64,000 nucleotides of DNA from a virus. The stretch spans positions 1-64,000 of the IMG/VR virus record IMGVR_UViG_3300019360_000008. One strand, 5' to 3'. Positions within the stretch are counted from its first letter, which is position 1. Every line of letters starts with the position of its first letter. This document shows, piece by piece, positions 1 to 9,416 of the stretch. The position numbers and the translations under genes were made by a program. Under the pieces are notes generated by a model, which saw nothing but the letters and a program-made list of their open reading frames with translations, made no database searches and was not told the DNA's origin.

Positions 1-2
1 GC

Positions 3-26
3 AAGAGTGTTAAGCTTACCACGTAG
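3..26 (+). CDS. 3' end of an upstream gene (partial)
   Basis: An open frame enters from the left edge and stops at a TAG two bases before the start of the spike gene. Only seven codons are visible. Tight spacing is the rule in this cluster, so this is plausibly the tail of the preceding structural gene, but a chance stop cannot be excluded. Confidence 0.3.
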   Translation, partial: KSVKLTT

Positions 27-28
27 AT

Positions 29-2056
29 ATGCCCGACCACCGACAGCCACTTGATCCGACGTACAGGCCCCAGCAGGCAGCTACCGCTGCACTGGAGAAG
101 TTCATGACGGTCAACAAGATCTACGTCGGTGTCGTACGTGAGGTCTACTATCCGAACAACACCTGCGACGTCAAGCTGGACGGGATGGACATCACGGCCT
201 CCGGGTGCGTGTGGGCTGCCGGTGTCATGTCAGGAATGTTCGGCTTCCGCACGTCCTACCTGCCACCGCCCAAGACCAAGGTCCTGGTGGTGTTCACCGG
301 ACAGTACCCTGTCTACATCATCGGTTGCTGCCCCGGCCCCGCGGTCGATCCTGAGAACTACGCGCGGCCCGCCGTAGACGGTGAGGAGTCTTACCAGAAC
401 AGCCAGACCTTCAGCCATATCCGGGCCAAGGACGCGCTTACGTATGCCAGTCAGAAACCGCCGATAGACCTGACCGAGGGTGAGTTCCAGATCGATAATC
501 TCCTGGGTGTCGGCCTAACGATGCTACGCCACATGTCCAAGATGCAGGCTGGCGACCTGGCTGCAGTCGAGTGTCACGTCCTCAATGACATGGTTCGCAT
601 CATTTCAGACACTTTTAAGCACTACACGGCATTCGGTGACTACTCGATCGTAAACGACGGCGGCAAGCTAAATGTCGAGTGGCACGGCACGGCACACGAT
701 CACGAAGCTTGGGGCGTGAAGCGCCCACAGGACCCGAAGGCACCTCTCGCGGGCGAGAACCGGATCGACCCCAACAGCACCGAGGGATTCCTCGACGACG
801 GCCGCTGGCGTTTCAGCCAGTACATCGGCTGGCTTGGTAATTTCATCCACGTCTTCGTCACCGACCCGGTAGAGCAGATCGGCCGCCTGGCTGCAGATCA
901 GATCCGGGCCGGCAAGTTTCGCGCCCATGTCGGCCAAGATGGCTCCGTGCTGGTACAGTCCGTGGCGGACATAGCCCTGGAGAAGGTGGTTAGGATTCCG
1001 GTACCGATCAGGATCAGGCCCCAAGGTGACCCCAAGGGGAACCGGGCCGACGAGACCTTGCGCACCACCAGCCCGCTCAAGACTTGGCAGCCCTCCGACA
1101 AAGACAATTTATTCGAGATGGTATTCCAGCTTCGCGAGTATGCCCGTTGGTTGAACAATCACGCGGCGTTTGCACGCTTCAGGCTGGAAGATAAGGAGTT
1201 CAAGATCCCCACCGAGTCCGATACCCCGGCGCCTCAGCGTGACGGTGGTGAAGTTGATCGCGTGGATGCCAACAAGACCGCCGTGGATAACTGGCAGATC
1301 GCCTACGCGACAATCCGGATCTACCGTGACGGTTCGATCCAGACACTCGATGCCTACGGGAACTCTTTCACCAGCACCAAGACCGGCATCATGATCAGCA
1401 GCACGACCGACATCATGCTGCAGGCGGCCGGCTCGATCAACCTGGTGGCCGGGCAGTCCGTCAACGTTCTGGCCAGAAAGGACGTCGGCATCTCGGCCAT
1501 CACGGGGGGACTCTGGCTCCGCGCGTCCGCTAAGCTGCAGCTGCTCTGCCAGGCCGGTAACGTCGTGGTCGACACCTTACAGAACGGCTGGCTCAAGATC
1601 ATGGGCGGCCTGAATGTGAACAACAAGGCCAGCATCGACAAGGCCGGCGAGCTCAACGCTACTGGCAATGTTACGGCCCTGCAGCTTGCTGCGGCCAGCA
1701 CCAACGGACCTTTCGGCGAGAATCCACATTTCTTCCACATCTTCCAAGGTATTCCGGCGGTCGAGACCGTTACGGATCAATTCGAGTATCCTGGCTCCTA
1801 CGCGGGTCAGCCGCTCTACGAGTCGATGAGTCAGCAGTCCCTCAAGACCAACGAGGCTAACTCGAACGGCACGTGGAATTTCTCCGACAACACCGTTCCC
1901 GGCAAAGGTGCGCCCTGGCCGGGTGCAGGTATAACCCAACGGGCATATCCGGCCGCCGAGGTTGAATCCTTGCAGGAACCGTCGGCCAAAGAGGTCCAGG
2001 CCACGACACCGAAGGCGGTTAAGCACGGCGAATCTATCACCCTTCGTTATGTCTGA
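29..2056 (+). CDS. Baseplate spike / gpV-gp5-like tail protein
   Basis: A 675-residue virion protein, probably the central baseplate spike that pierces the host envelope. Residues about 28-85 look like the OB-fold of phage baseplate assembly protein V and T4 gp5 (segment YVGVVREVYYPNNTCDVKLD). Residues about 447-550 are a run of short alternating hydrophobic repeats (IMISSTTDIMLQAAGSINLV and similar), the form of a trimeric beta-helix spike. No lysozyme domain is evident. A second in-frame ATG at 104 would remove 25 residues and start just before the OB-fold. The last codons overlap the next gene by 8 bases. Family resemblance was judged by eye. Confidence 0.7.
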   Translation: MPDHRQPLDPTYRPQQAATAALEKFMTVNKIYVGVVREVYYPNNTCDVKLDGMDITASGCVWAAGVMSGMFGFRTSYLPPPKTKVLVVFTGQYPVYIIGCCPGPAVDPENYARPAVDGEESYQNSQTFSHIRAKDALTYASQKPPIDLTEGEFQIDNLLGVGLTMLRHMSKMQAGDLAAVECHVLNDMVRIISDTFKHYTAFGDYSIVNDGGKLNVEWHGTAHDHEAWGVKRPQDPKAPLAGENRIDPNSTEGFLDDGRWRFSQYIGWLGNFIHVFVTDPVEQIGRLAADQIRAGKFRAHVGQDGSVLVQSVADIALEKVVRIPVPIRIRPQGDPKGNRADETLRTTSPLKTWQPSDKDNLFEMVFQLREYARWLNNHAAFARFRLEDKEFKIPTESDTPAPQRDGGEVDRVDANKTAVDNWQIAYATIRIYRDGSIQTLDAYGNSFTSTKTGIMISSTTDIMLQAAGSINLVAGQSVNVLARKDVGISAITGGLWLRASAKLQLLCQAGNVVVDTLQNGWLKIMGGLNVNNKASIDKAGELNATGNVTALQLAAASTNGPFGENPHFFHIFQGIPAVETVTDQFEYPGSYAGQPLYESMSQQSLKTNEANSNGTWNFSDNTVPGKGAPWPGAGITQRAYPAAEVESLQEPSAKEVQATTPKAVKHGESITLRYV

Positions 2057-2240
2057 ACCTGGTCAGAAAGTCCTTATTAGGTTGACGGCTACCATTTACC
2101 GAGGCAAGAAAAAGGTCAAGACGGAGACGGCTATGCTGCATCTGACCCAAGATGCTTCGGTCTGCGTTAAGGGCGCGCTGCACGTGTTAGCGGCGGCGCT
2201 TAAGGCCGAGAATAACAAAACAAATCCCCACCACGACTAA
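2049..2240 (+). CDS. Small uncharacterised protein in tail operon
   Basis: A 63-residue protein starting at the ATG inside the last codons of the spike gene; the longer frame upstream of this ATG reads as an out-of-frame shadow rich in Arg. The N-terminal half alternates hydrophobic and charged residues (KVLIRLTATIYRGKKKVKTE), suggesting beta strands, followed by a short helix-like segment. Its stop overlaps the next start as TAATG, so the two are probably translationally coupled. I do not recognise the family; the position suggests a small tail or baseplate accessory protein. Confidence 0.6.
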   Translation: MSEPGQKVLIRLTATIYRGKKKVKTETAMLHLTQDASVCVKGALHVLAAALKAENNKTNPHHD

Positions 2241-3022
2241 TGAGCACGCCAGCAGTTTTTGATGTAGTCAAAGACGGTATTCCGTTTCAGAATCCCGCCG
2301 AGTCGTCCATTGTCGCAACGTCGGCGGGCGCGACAGCGGCCAATAGTAAGGTCGGTACAGATCTGGCCGCCGTAGAAGCCGCCCTGATTCTCGATCCTAC
2401 AAATCCGCTACTCCTGCAGGAGAAAGCTGACCTGGAAGCCCTGCAGGCGCGGTTTACCGTTTTGCAAGGAGGCCCAGTAAACCTGGCTTTGCCGCCATTC
2501 TATAAACTGACTCCTGCGGTCGGGCTGTCGTTCGCTGCAATCTTGACCCATACGAACTACTTCAGCGGCGTGGACGCTACGCCACCGATCGGCTTCGAGA
2601 CCCAAGGGCTCTCATTCCTGAACGTACTCGGGGCGGCCAGTTCGATGAAGACTGTGGCCAAGGAGCTCGGCCAAACCCCGGAGGACGATCCTTGTAAATC
2701 GGTCAATGACCTATTGGGTTCCGTGCTGGGCAAGATGGCTGAGATCCTCAGCCCGTTACTGAATCTGTTAAACACGTTCGTGAATGCGCTGCTGACCGCG
2801 GCCAACCTTCTCGCCCTGATCGACAACTTCGTCAACAATATCTGGCAGATCCTCAACGACGAGGTCAACAGGCTGAAGCAATATCTCTCCGATTTGGCCG
2901 ATTACGCGTTGTCGAAATTCTTGAATAACATCGTCAAAGATCCATGCTTGGCCGCAGTGCTTAGCGCGATCGGAACCCCGGCATTGCAGAGTGCAATAGC
3001 CCAAGCCCCCATTATACCGTAA
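2240..3022 (+). CDS. Uncharacterised virion protein, helical C-terminal half
   Basis: A 260-residue protein of unknown family. Residues 1-90 are Ala-rich and low in complexity; residues about 160-235 are strongly hydrophobic and helical (repeated Leu-Leu-Asn segments such as LLNLLNTFVNALLTAANLLA), which may be amphipathic coiled helices rather than a true membrane span. It is joined by TAATG overlaps to the genes on both sides, between the spike and the tail-chaperone pair, so a baseplate or tail assembly role is likely. There is no catalytic motif. Confidence 0.6.
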   Translation: MSTPAVFDVVKDGIPFQNPAESSIVATSAGATAANSKVGTDLAAVEAALILDPTNPLLLQEKADLEALQARFTVLQGGPVNLALPPFYKLTPAVGLSFAAILTHTNYFSGVDATPPIGFETQGLSFLNVLGAASSMKTVAKELGQTPEDDPCKSVNDLLGSVLGKMAEILSPLLNLLNTFVNALLTAANLLALIDNFVNNIWQILNDEVNRLKQYLSDLADYALSKFLNNIVKDPCLAAVLSAIGTPALQSAIAQAPIIP

Positions 3023-3693
3023 TGAATGATCAAACCAATATTCCTGTCAAAACTGCACCTGGCGTCGAAGACAAGGTTCGTGCATTTCTCCAAGAGAAAG
3101 GCGCGGCCGTTGCTGCCGAAACCCCCGCGCCCACTATCGAACGTGTCAAAGCTCCAGAGGATAAAACGTTCTCTACGCCGGCGCCAGAAGAACAAGCGGT
3201 CCAGACGGCCTTAATTGACATCCGCGCCGTCACGATCACCGAAGAGGAGAAGGACTTGTTCCTCAAAGCCCTCCTATGCGACAAGCCGGTCGAGCTAGAA
3301 ATCACCTTGTTCGGCGGCAAGTTGAAATTCCTGTTCCGCTCGCGTTCAATGCACGAGCAGCGCCGAGTACTGGATGTGCTGCACCTGGATCAAGAGCAGC
3401 AGGTGCTACCCTCCAACGAACCTGCCCTTCTGTTCACTCGACTTCAACAATATCTGGCATCCGTGATGCTACGCAGAATAAACGGCGACGTATTCTCCGA
3501 GCTGGAGATTGTGCCGGGTAATAACATTGCGGCCGATGCCGAGCTGCTACGTAAAGTCTTCGCTGATAAGGTAGAGAACATGTCTCATATTCGCTGGACT
3601 GCCGTACTGAACGGGCTACGGATCTTCGAGGAGAAATGCCGACAGCTCAGCGAGCACTGCGTCAACGAGGATTTTTGGTTGCCCCGAGGCTGA
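3022..3693 (+). CDS. Tail assembly chaperone, upstream frame (G-like)
   Basis: A 223-residue protein with a disordered Ala/Pro-rich N terminus (residues 1-70) and a folded core. It sits immediately before an overlapping frame in the -1 register and then the tape-measure gene. This is the arrangement of lambda G/GT and equivalent tail chaperones of long-tailed phages, which bind the tape-measure protein before tail tube assembly. Codon 218 (TTT, 3673-3675) lies in a run of five T residues, and the zero-frame TGA follows at 3691. The chaperone role rests on gene order and overlap, not on sequence match. Confidence 0.5.
   Translation: MNDQTNIPVKTAPGVEDKVRAFLQEKGAAVAAETPAPTIERVKAPEDKTFSTPAPEEQAVQTALIDIRAVTITEEEKDLFLKALLCDKPVELEITLFGGKLKFLFRSRSMHEQRRVLDVLHLDQEQQVLPSNEPALLFTRLQQYLASVMLRRINGDVFSELEIVPGNNIAADAELLRKVFADKVENMSHIRWTAVLNGLRIFEEKCRQLSEHCVNEDFWLPRG
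3672..3678 (+). promoter_or_regulatory. Candidate -1 frameshift site
   Basis: The run TTTTTGG is read as GAT TTT TGG in the upstream frame. A P-site Phe tRNA can slip from TTT to TTT by one base, after which translation continues LVAPRL in the -1 frame and misses the TGA at 3691. It is not a canonical X XXY YYZ heptamer because the A-site codon TGG does not re-pair well. Confidence 0.4.
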
Positions 3694-3698
3694 GGTTA

Positions 3699-4073
3699 AT
3701 GGTGCTGGCGCACCTTCGGGGCTTGCTCACGCCAGATTACCCACAAGGCTTCAGGTCACGCGTCCGCGAGAACCTGGTGTTGTCGGCCTTGGCGCGAGAG
3801 GTTGATGCCGAGGCTTTTGGAAAGCGAGCCATCGTCGAAGCGGTCTGTATGTCGGCCGTCGCTCCCCAACACCGTCCCAAGCTCCATCGAGACGCCCTTA
3901 CGTTCCTGCAGGACTCGGCCCAGCTGGCCAAGCTTCTGGACTTTGATTCCATCGAGGCCCGCCGTCCGAAGCTGGAGAACGAACGTGATGTTCGGGATCT
4001 CATTAAGGCTTTTAGCATTCTCAAGGACACAAATGTTTTCGAGATTATGGACAAGCTTTGCACTGTGTTGTAA
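3699..4073 (+). CDS. Tail assembly chaperone, downstream frame (T-like)
   Basis: This frame is open from upstream of 3636 to 4073. Translated alone from ATG 3699 it gives 124 residues, and a GAGG at 3692-3695 sits only three bases before that ATG. Translated by -1 frameshift from the preceding gene it would add 132 residues and give a fusion of about 350 residues. The product is helical and charged, with no catalytic motif. Placement directly before the tape-measure gene favours the T domain of a G/GT-type chaperone. Independent initiation is the alternative. Confidence 0.5.
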   Translation: MVLAHLRGLLTPDYPQGFRSRVRENLVLSALAREVDAEAFGKRAIVEAVCMSAVAPQHRPKLHRDALTFLQDSAQLAKLLDFDSIEARRPKLENERDVRDLIKAFSILKDTNVFEIMDKLCTVL

Positions 4074-4217
4074 CGATGCTCCCCTATGTCCTTAACGGTC
4101 CTCTGACTTCTCTTGAAGCCCGTACTGCCCGCCAAACTAGCAGTAGGCTTGCTTTCATTGGTTGAATCTGCAACCATTACGTGGACCAGATAACCTTAGA
4201 AAAGGCTGTAAACTGTT

Positions 4218-6887
4218 GTGATTGATGCCCCTAACCCATACGGAAGTTACTTCCAGTTTGGCGCACATCCCGGCATTGGAGGCGGGCCGATGGGATTCGA
4301 CGACCACATGACCCGGTATCTGGGCGGTGGCGGCGGATACGCCCCTACCCAGTCCGAAGCTATCCTGCGAAAGGGGATGGATCGTCTGCATCAGCAGGCC
4401 ATGTCAGACGCGCTTAAATCGGATACTCGTGCCGGCAACATGACCAACTTCGTCCTCGATCAGATCTACGGATCTGACAAGCAACGACGAGACGCCGCAA
4501 TCAGCATGGCCGGTGGGCATGCCAATATGCGTGAGTGGGTAGCGGCCATGATCAACAACCCCGGCGTGGCCGGGTTCATGGGCGGCGATATTAGATCCGT
4601 TCGCCTCGGCGCTAGTGCTATCGCGGGCGGCGGTGGCTTCGTCAATGTGGCCGGTGCCGGGCAGTCTCAGATGCTAGGTTCTGGCATGGTTCAAAACGCC
4701 GCGGCCCAGCAAGTCTTTGAAGCCGTGAACCGCCGGTTCTTTACTCAATCGGGCGCATCAAACCTCGCGCTTACGAATGGAATGAATCGTGACCAGATCG
4801 GCGGCATCATGATGATGGGCGCGCAGTCAGGTGCCTTTTCTGGTCTCGACATGGGTAAGATCTCCCGCCAAGGCGAGAAGATGAAGTTCGACCTCAATCC
4901 CGGCGCGATCGACAAAATCGAAAGTTTCGTCAAGGAATCCACCAAGTCGCTATCGGCGCTGGTCGATGTCTTCGGCGACCGCTCCGTCGGTGAGCTGGCC
5001 AGCATTGCACAGCGTATTACCGGGCTAGACATGTCCCGCTTGTCCAACGTCCAGACGATGGGCAAACGTATCGCCGAACTCAAGGCTACGGCCCAGACAT
5101 ACGGAATGGATACCCGGACCGTCCTGGAGACCACTAGCAATATCACCGGCATGGGAGTCCAGATGGGGCTCGCCGCCCATACGGCCGGCACGGTCAGTCA
5201 GACAGCCATGACCAGGGCCATAGGCCAGAACGTCGCCCTCCGCGGTGACCCAGGCTTCTTCCGCGTCACCGGCTCCGTCCAAGAGCTGGCGGCTCAGCAC
5301 ATGCGCGACCAGGTTGCCATGATGCACGACCCACTAGGCTCACGTATCATGGCTGCCGAGATGGCCATCGAGACGGGCTCCGTGACTGGTGAGAAAGCTA
5401 CCCAGCTGCGTACTGCGGCTAAGGGGCTCAACCGCCAGAACGTCGGCAACTTCGACGAACTGTTCAAGCAGACTACTGGCGGGCAGTCAGTCAGCGCCTT
5501 GATCCGAACCTTCGGCGATGGTGCCCGCATTGCCTCCCAGCTTAGCCCGGAAGGTCAGGCCCATGCCACCGCGTCGATCAACGCTAACATGAAGGAGCGA
5601 CAGCTCCAACGTATTGAGTTCCGAGCGGCCGAGATGTTCGGCGCCGGGGCCGCCAAGGACATCACGAGCCTGATGAGTACCTTTGGCGCCAAGGACCTCC
5701 AGCAGATGAGCAAGATGCTTGGCAGTGGCGACCGCGAAGGTGCGATCAAGTTGGCTATGTCTGACTCGGCCGTAGTGAAGAACCGCGACCAGGCTGAACG
5801 CCTGATCGGCCAGATGGATCGTCTCCAGAGGGTGGGCGGCGGCGCTGGCTCCACCTTGCAGCTCATGGATCGTTGGGCCAGGTCCGACAGTATTGCAGCT
5901 GGCCTAACGTCCAAGAAGGAAGACATGGCGAACCTGCGTATGCAGGATCAGGTCATGACGCTTTCGTCCGATCAGACTCGTCAGCTAACAGGTGTGTTCA
6001 ATCGCGGCGTCCAGGGCTTCCTGGAGATGACTGGCGGTGAGACCACGATGCACAAGTTGGCTTTGACGGCTGCACTTGACCGTAAAGCCGTACGCGGAAT
6101 GGACATGACCAGCCAGGTGTTTCTCGATAGTAAATCATTTGAGAAAAATGCCAGTGGTGGTCTGACTCCGGCCGGTGCCGGGAAATTTGCAGCGTCGCTA
6201 CAGAATCTTGTGAACCAAGACCCCGAGCTGGCCATGCGCCTCGGAGTGAAATTCAAGGACCTGCGTGACGACCCAACCAAATTTGCCAAGGAGAACTTCG
6301 GCCGAATCATGGGACTCGTGGAAGATCCGTTGGAACGTCAGCGTATATTTCAAGGCAAGACGGCCGCACAGGGACCGCAGGGCCAGTTGTTCTGGGCCGA
6401 CGCCAATAGGGTGGTCGACCAGCAGATTGGATCGGCTGCGGCCACGATGGGCATCTTCCGACGAGCACTTGGCGATCGTGACGAAGACGATACCATAAGA
6501 GGATTTTTCGACCGTGCCAGCGCGCGGCTCATGCAAGGTAAGCTAAATGATCCGGCGTCTCTTGGCGCGGTCTATGATAGTGTCCAGAAGAACGCCTCAC
6601 TGCTCGACCGTGAATCGCTGATTAAGCTCGCCCGCGTTGATGCTCGCGGTGCTCAACACGCATTGCAGGGCCTTAGCGATGAATTGGCCAAAATGGAGCG
6701 TGAAGACGCGGTTTCTGGGAAGCGTGATCCGGAACGCGAACGAAAGATCAGGGATTTACGTGAGCGAAAAATGTCGCTAGAGAATGAAGGCGTCAGCGCC
6801 CCGGGCGGAGCGGCCAATAAATTCGTTGGCGTCCTGCAGCTCATGGACGGAAATGGACTAACGATAAAGGTGACGGAGAAGAAGTAA
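4218..6887 (+). CDS. Tail tape-measure protein
   Basis: An 889-residue protein beginning at a GTG. It is Gly, Ala, Met and Gln rich, largely helical, with long stretches of short-period small residues (residues 1-200) and amphipathic helices after that. It follows the chaperone pair and precedes baseplate genes, the usual place of the tape-measure gene that sets tail length. By the usual rule of about 0.15 nm per residue it would correspond to a tail near 130 nm. Residues about 820-860 are highly charged and may form a coiled coil. The 144 bases upstream hold no clear gene, and no promoter with both boxes was found there. Confidence 0.6.
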   Translation: MIDAPNPYGSYFQFGAHPGIGGGPMGFDDHMTRYLGGGGGYAPTQSEAILRKGMDRLHQQAMSDALKSDTRAGNMTNFVLDQIYGSDKQRRDAAISMAGGHANMREWVAAMINNPGVAGFMGGDIRSVRLGASAIAGGGGFVNVAGAGQSQMLGSGMVQNAAAQQVFEAVNRRFFTQSGASNLALTNGMNRDQIGGIMMMGAQSGAFSGLDMGKISRQGEKMKFDLNPGAIDKIESFVKESTKSLSALVDVFGDRSVGELASIAQRITGLDMSRLSNVQTMGKRIAELKATAQTYGMDTRTVLETTSNITGMGVQMGLAAHTAGTVSQTAMTRAIGQNVALRGDPGFFRVTGSVQELAAQHMRDQVAMMHDPLGSRIMAAEMAIETGSVTGEKATQLRTAAKGLNRQNVGNFDELFKQTTGGQSVSALIRTFGDGARIASQLSPEGQAHATASINANMKERQLQRIEFRAAEMFGAGAAKDITSLMSTFGAKDLQQMSKMLGSGDREGAIKLAMSDSAVVKNRDQAERLIGQMDRLQRVGGGAGSTLQLMDRWARSDSIAAGLTSKKEDMANLRMQDQVMTLSSDQTRQLTGVFNRGVQGFLEMTGGETTMHKLALTAALDRKAVRGMDMTSQVFLDSKSFEKNASGGLTPAGAGKFAASLQNLVNQDPELAMRLGVKFKDLRDDPTKFAKENFGRIMGLVEDPLERQRIFQGKTAAQGPQGQLFWADANRVVDQQIGSAAATMGIFRRALGDRDEDDTIRGFFDRASARLMQGKLNDPASLGAVYDSVQKNASLLDRESLIKLARVDARGAQHALQGLSDELAKMEREDAVSGKRDPERERKIRDLRERKMSLENEGVSAPGGAANKFVGVLQLMDGNGLTIKVTEKK

Positions 6888-6888
6888 T

Positions 6889-8589
6889 ATGGCAAAGGTT
6901 ACGACAACGGCTACGTCAGGACATACTCCCCAGTACGCCAGCCTGGATGAAGCGCGGGCGGCTTTTCGCGCGGCTCGGCCTTTTAGCGCCCAAGAGCAAC
7001 AGGCTCTTCGTGATCTTCAATATTTCGACAACAAACCCAAGCCCGTAGCGGTCCCCGCGCCTCCTGATGCGTCGGCCCCAGCAACCCCGGCGCAGCAGGC
7101 GGCGGGTGATTACACGCCAAACCAGATTGCCGCCATCGGCTCCGAACCATCCTCGGACTTCAGCACGACCGATCAAGTTAACGGTGGCGAACCGCCGGCC
7201 GGCGAATCGACTCCTAGCGACTTCATTGACGCCGGGGAAGGAACTGAGGAACGCGCGGCCCGACTCCAGGCGGAATCTGACGCGATCCAAACGGACCTGT
7301 CCGACTCTTTCTTGGCAGCTCGCGGTACGTTCTATCGGGTGCCCCTCCGCACCGGCACCGGTCCTGGCCTGTATGCCGTCGAAGGTCTGAGTCAGTTCAT
7401 AGACAACGCCCGAAAGGAAAAGAACGAGCAGCTTCGTCGGCGCAAGTTCGATAGTCGCTTCGCGTCACCAACACCAGTCAGTACGGTCATGCAGGAGGAG
7501 GACCCTGAGTCTTACTACGCGGCCGTAAACTACAACGAGCAGATCGAGTCTGAGAATGCACGACGCCAGGACGAGGATCGCTTGCTCGCCAACGACAAGA
7601 ACACGCTGGCCTCAACCCCTGTGCTCATCATGGGGATAGAGATCACCCAAACCGACATTATCTCGGCAGTCTCATGCCTGAACAATATAAAAGTTTTCTA
7701 CACGTTCGGTCAGGCGTTCGGCAACGTAGTGATCCGCGGCGAGATGTTGCTTGGTCCTCTGGGCAGCATTCAGTCCGACGGCGTCCGGGTCCTGAGCGAC
7801 TACTTTAACCAGCAACGCGTATCGAACTTGAAAAAGCCGACGACATTTTCAGTAGCTCAGACTGCCTACAAAATGTACATGTCTGGACTGATGATCGGTA
7901 ACGTCGACGTGGAGTTCCACGTACTGCCATTCGTGATAACTGGCATCCTGATAGATCCGTCAAACCAGGCCAGCAGCCTACTGAACCCGGCCAACCAAAT
8001 CATTGCCACTGATCAGGTTACGGAGGTTACGACCACGACGATCCGAAGCGGAGCGGCTGAAGCTGCACAGAACGTCCAAGTAACCGCATCTACCCAAGAT
8101 GCCACGCAATCCATTGCCGATTACCGCCTGGCCAACCCGGCTCCCCAGTACGACAGCGCCGCGCTGTCTCCTGACGAGAAGGCTAAGGTGTTGGCTGCCT
8201 TCGATGATGAACAAGCCGCGGAAGCAACGGGTGATTTTGCCGCCACAAAAGCTGCTATTGATAACCGCAACCAAACGATTCAATCGGCCGTCGAACATAG
8301 TCGTGTCGGTGAGCAAACCACCGCTGCAGCAAAAGTCCAAGATGCCATCAAGGCCGCCCAGAATGACAGTCAAAAGAACATCACGGCGGCTCAATTGCAA
8401 AGTTTGAGCACGTCAGTCAATAACGCCGCAGCAGATCGGACGATCGGCGCAACGATCCCGGGTGCTCAGACCAGCATACAGGCCCCAGTCATTGTTGACT
8501 GGACGGCCAGCACGGTTGACTTTAACAAGCTGGTGGCCCAGCAGAAGAAGGCGTACACTGGTCCATCGTATAACGCGCCGCGCCTATGA
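6889..8589 (+). CDS. Uncharacterised virion protein with disordered ends
   Basis: A 566-residue protein. Residues 40-150 are Ala/Pro/Thr-rich and look disordered; residues about 235-370 form a folded core with strong beta and helical segments (VFYTFGQAFGNVVIRGEMLL); the C-terminal third is again low-complexity, with Ala, Gln and Asn. It starts one base after the tape-measure stop and overlaps the next gene by ATGA. The core may be a tail terminator or baseplate adaptor domain, but I do not recognise it. The position between tape measure and hub is typical for baseplate hub accessory proteins. Confidence 0.6.
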   Translation: MAKVTTTATSGHTPQYASLDEARAAFRAARPFSAQEQQALRDLQYFDNKPKPVAVPAPPDASAPATPAQQAAGDYTPNQIAAIGSEPSSDFSTTDQVNGGEPPAGESTPSDFIDAGEGTEERAARLQAESDAIQTDLSDSFLAARGTFYRVPLRTGTGPGLYAVEGLSQFIDNARKEKNEQLRRRKFDSRFASPTPVSTVMQEEDPESYYAAVNYNEQIESENARRQDEDRLLANDKNTLASTPVLIMGIEITQTDIISAVSCLNNIKVFYTFGQAFGNVVIRGEMLLGPLGSIQSDGVRVLSDYFNQQRVSNLKKPTTFSVAQTAYKMYMSGLMIGNVDVEFHVLPFVITGILIDPSNQASSLLNPANQIIATDQVTEVTTTTIRSGAAEAAQNVQVTASTQDATQSIADYRLANPAPQYDSAALSPDEKAKVLAAFDDEQAAEATGDFAATKAAIDNRNQTIQSAVEHSRVGEQTTAAAKVQDAIKAAQNDSQKNITAAQLQSLSTSVNNAAADRTIGATIPGAQTSIQAPVIVDWTASTVDFNKLVAQQKKAYTGPSYNAPRL

Positions 8590-9416
8590 TTAACCGCGCC
8601 ATCCATATCTTGTCGAACCGTCCAGGTCCTTTTGATCTGTTCGGTTTACCGGTGAACCCTGATTTCGAGCCGCGATTACTTCGGCGTGAGCAGGTGGCTA
8701 TTCGACGACTCCTGTTGCTAGATCGAGACGATTACTACATCAACGCCCTGCTGGCTGCCATGACGGCCTATCCTGACGTCGCACAGTTTGTCGAGGATGT
8801 GACTACGTTCGATCCGCAATATCAGCGGCCGTTCTCGGTCCAGATGGAAGGTGCTGAGTTCTTGGTCGATACCAACCTGCAAGGGCGCTGGCTCGACACG
8901 GACAAGGACCTGCCGTTCAACCTGACCTACACGATCTCCTACGCGACGTCCTCTCTGGTGACCATCACGGGAGTCGATCGCGGTAACGTCTACACGGCCA
9001 AGTACACGGTCTCCGGTACGGATCCCAATAAGGTACTCCATATCGTATGGCCGGATCAGCTGCCGTTCAACGGCCCACTAAGGCTTAAGCAAACCTGGAC
9101 CACCGGGGCGCTCGTGAGCATCAAGGTCCGCCCGCAGAACTTCCCCTACGCGGCCCTGGCGAACCGGGTACTGGGCAATGCCTACCTGACGGAGCGTTTG
9201 CATCAGCTGCTCCTCCAGGAAGAGTTCAGGGCGTCGGAAGACCCTGTCGAGAAAGCGGCAATGATTGCTGTCGCCCTGATCACCGACGACGTTGAGCCTG
9301 GTCATGTTCAGCTGCCCGACGAGAAGCATGACCTTGAGAGCCCGTTCCTTAGCATCACTTGCGATCAAACGGGAATATCGTGTGACAGCACCTTCGTCAC
9401 CTGTGACCAAACCTGA
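8586..9416 (+). CDS. Uncharacterised virion protein with Cys-repeat tail
   Basis: A 276-residue protein joined by ATGA to the gene before and overlapping the next start by one base. The middle (residues about 95-190) is beta-rich, the flanks helical. The last 20 residues carry three copies of a seven-residue unit with Cys at a fixed place (ITCDQTG, ISCDSTF, VTCDQT), unusual for a phage cytoplasmic protein and possibly a metal or disulfide-linked tip. The position in the baseplate cluster supports a structural role; the family is not recognised. Confidence 0.6.
   Translation: MINRAIHILSNRPGPFDLFGLPVNPDFEPRLLRREQVAIRRLLLLDRDDYYINALLAAMTAYPDVAQFVEDVTTFDPQYQRPFSVQMEGAEFLVDTNLQGRWLDTDKDLPFNLTYTISYATSSLVTITGVDRGNVYTAKYTVSGTDPNKVLHIVWPDQLPFNGPLRLKQTWTTGALVSIKVRPQNFPYAALANRVLGNAYLTERLHQLLLQEEFRASEDPVEKAAMIAVALITDDVEPGHVQLPDEKHDLESPFLSITCDQTGISCDSTFVTCDQT

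Noticed and set aside
4076-4165. 29-codon frame (MLPYVLNGPLTSLEARTARQ...) between chaperone and tape-measure genes
   Set aside because: Too short, no start signal and no protein-like features beyond chance.
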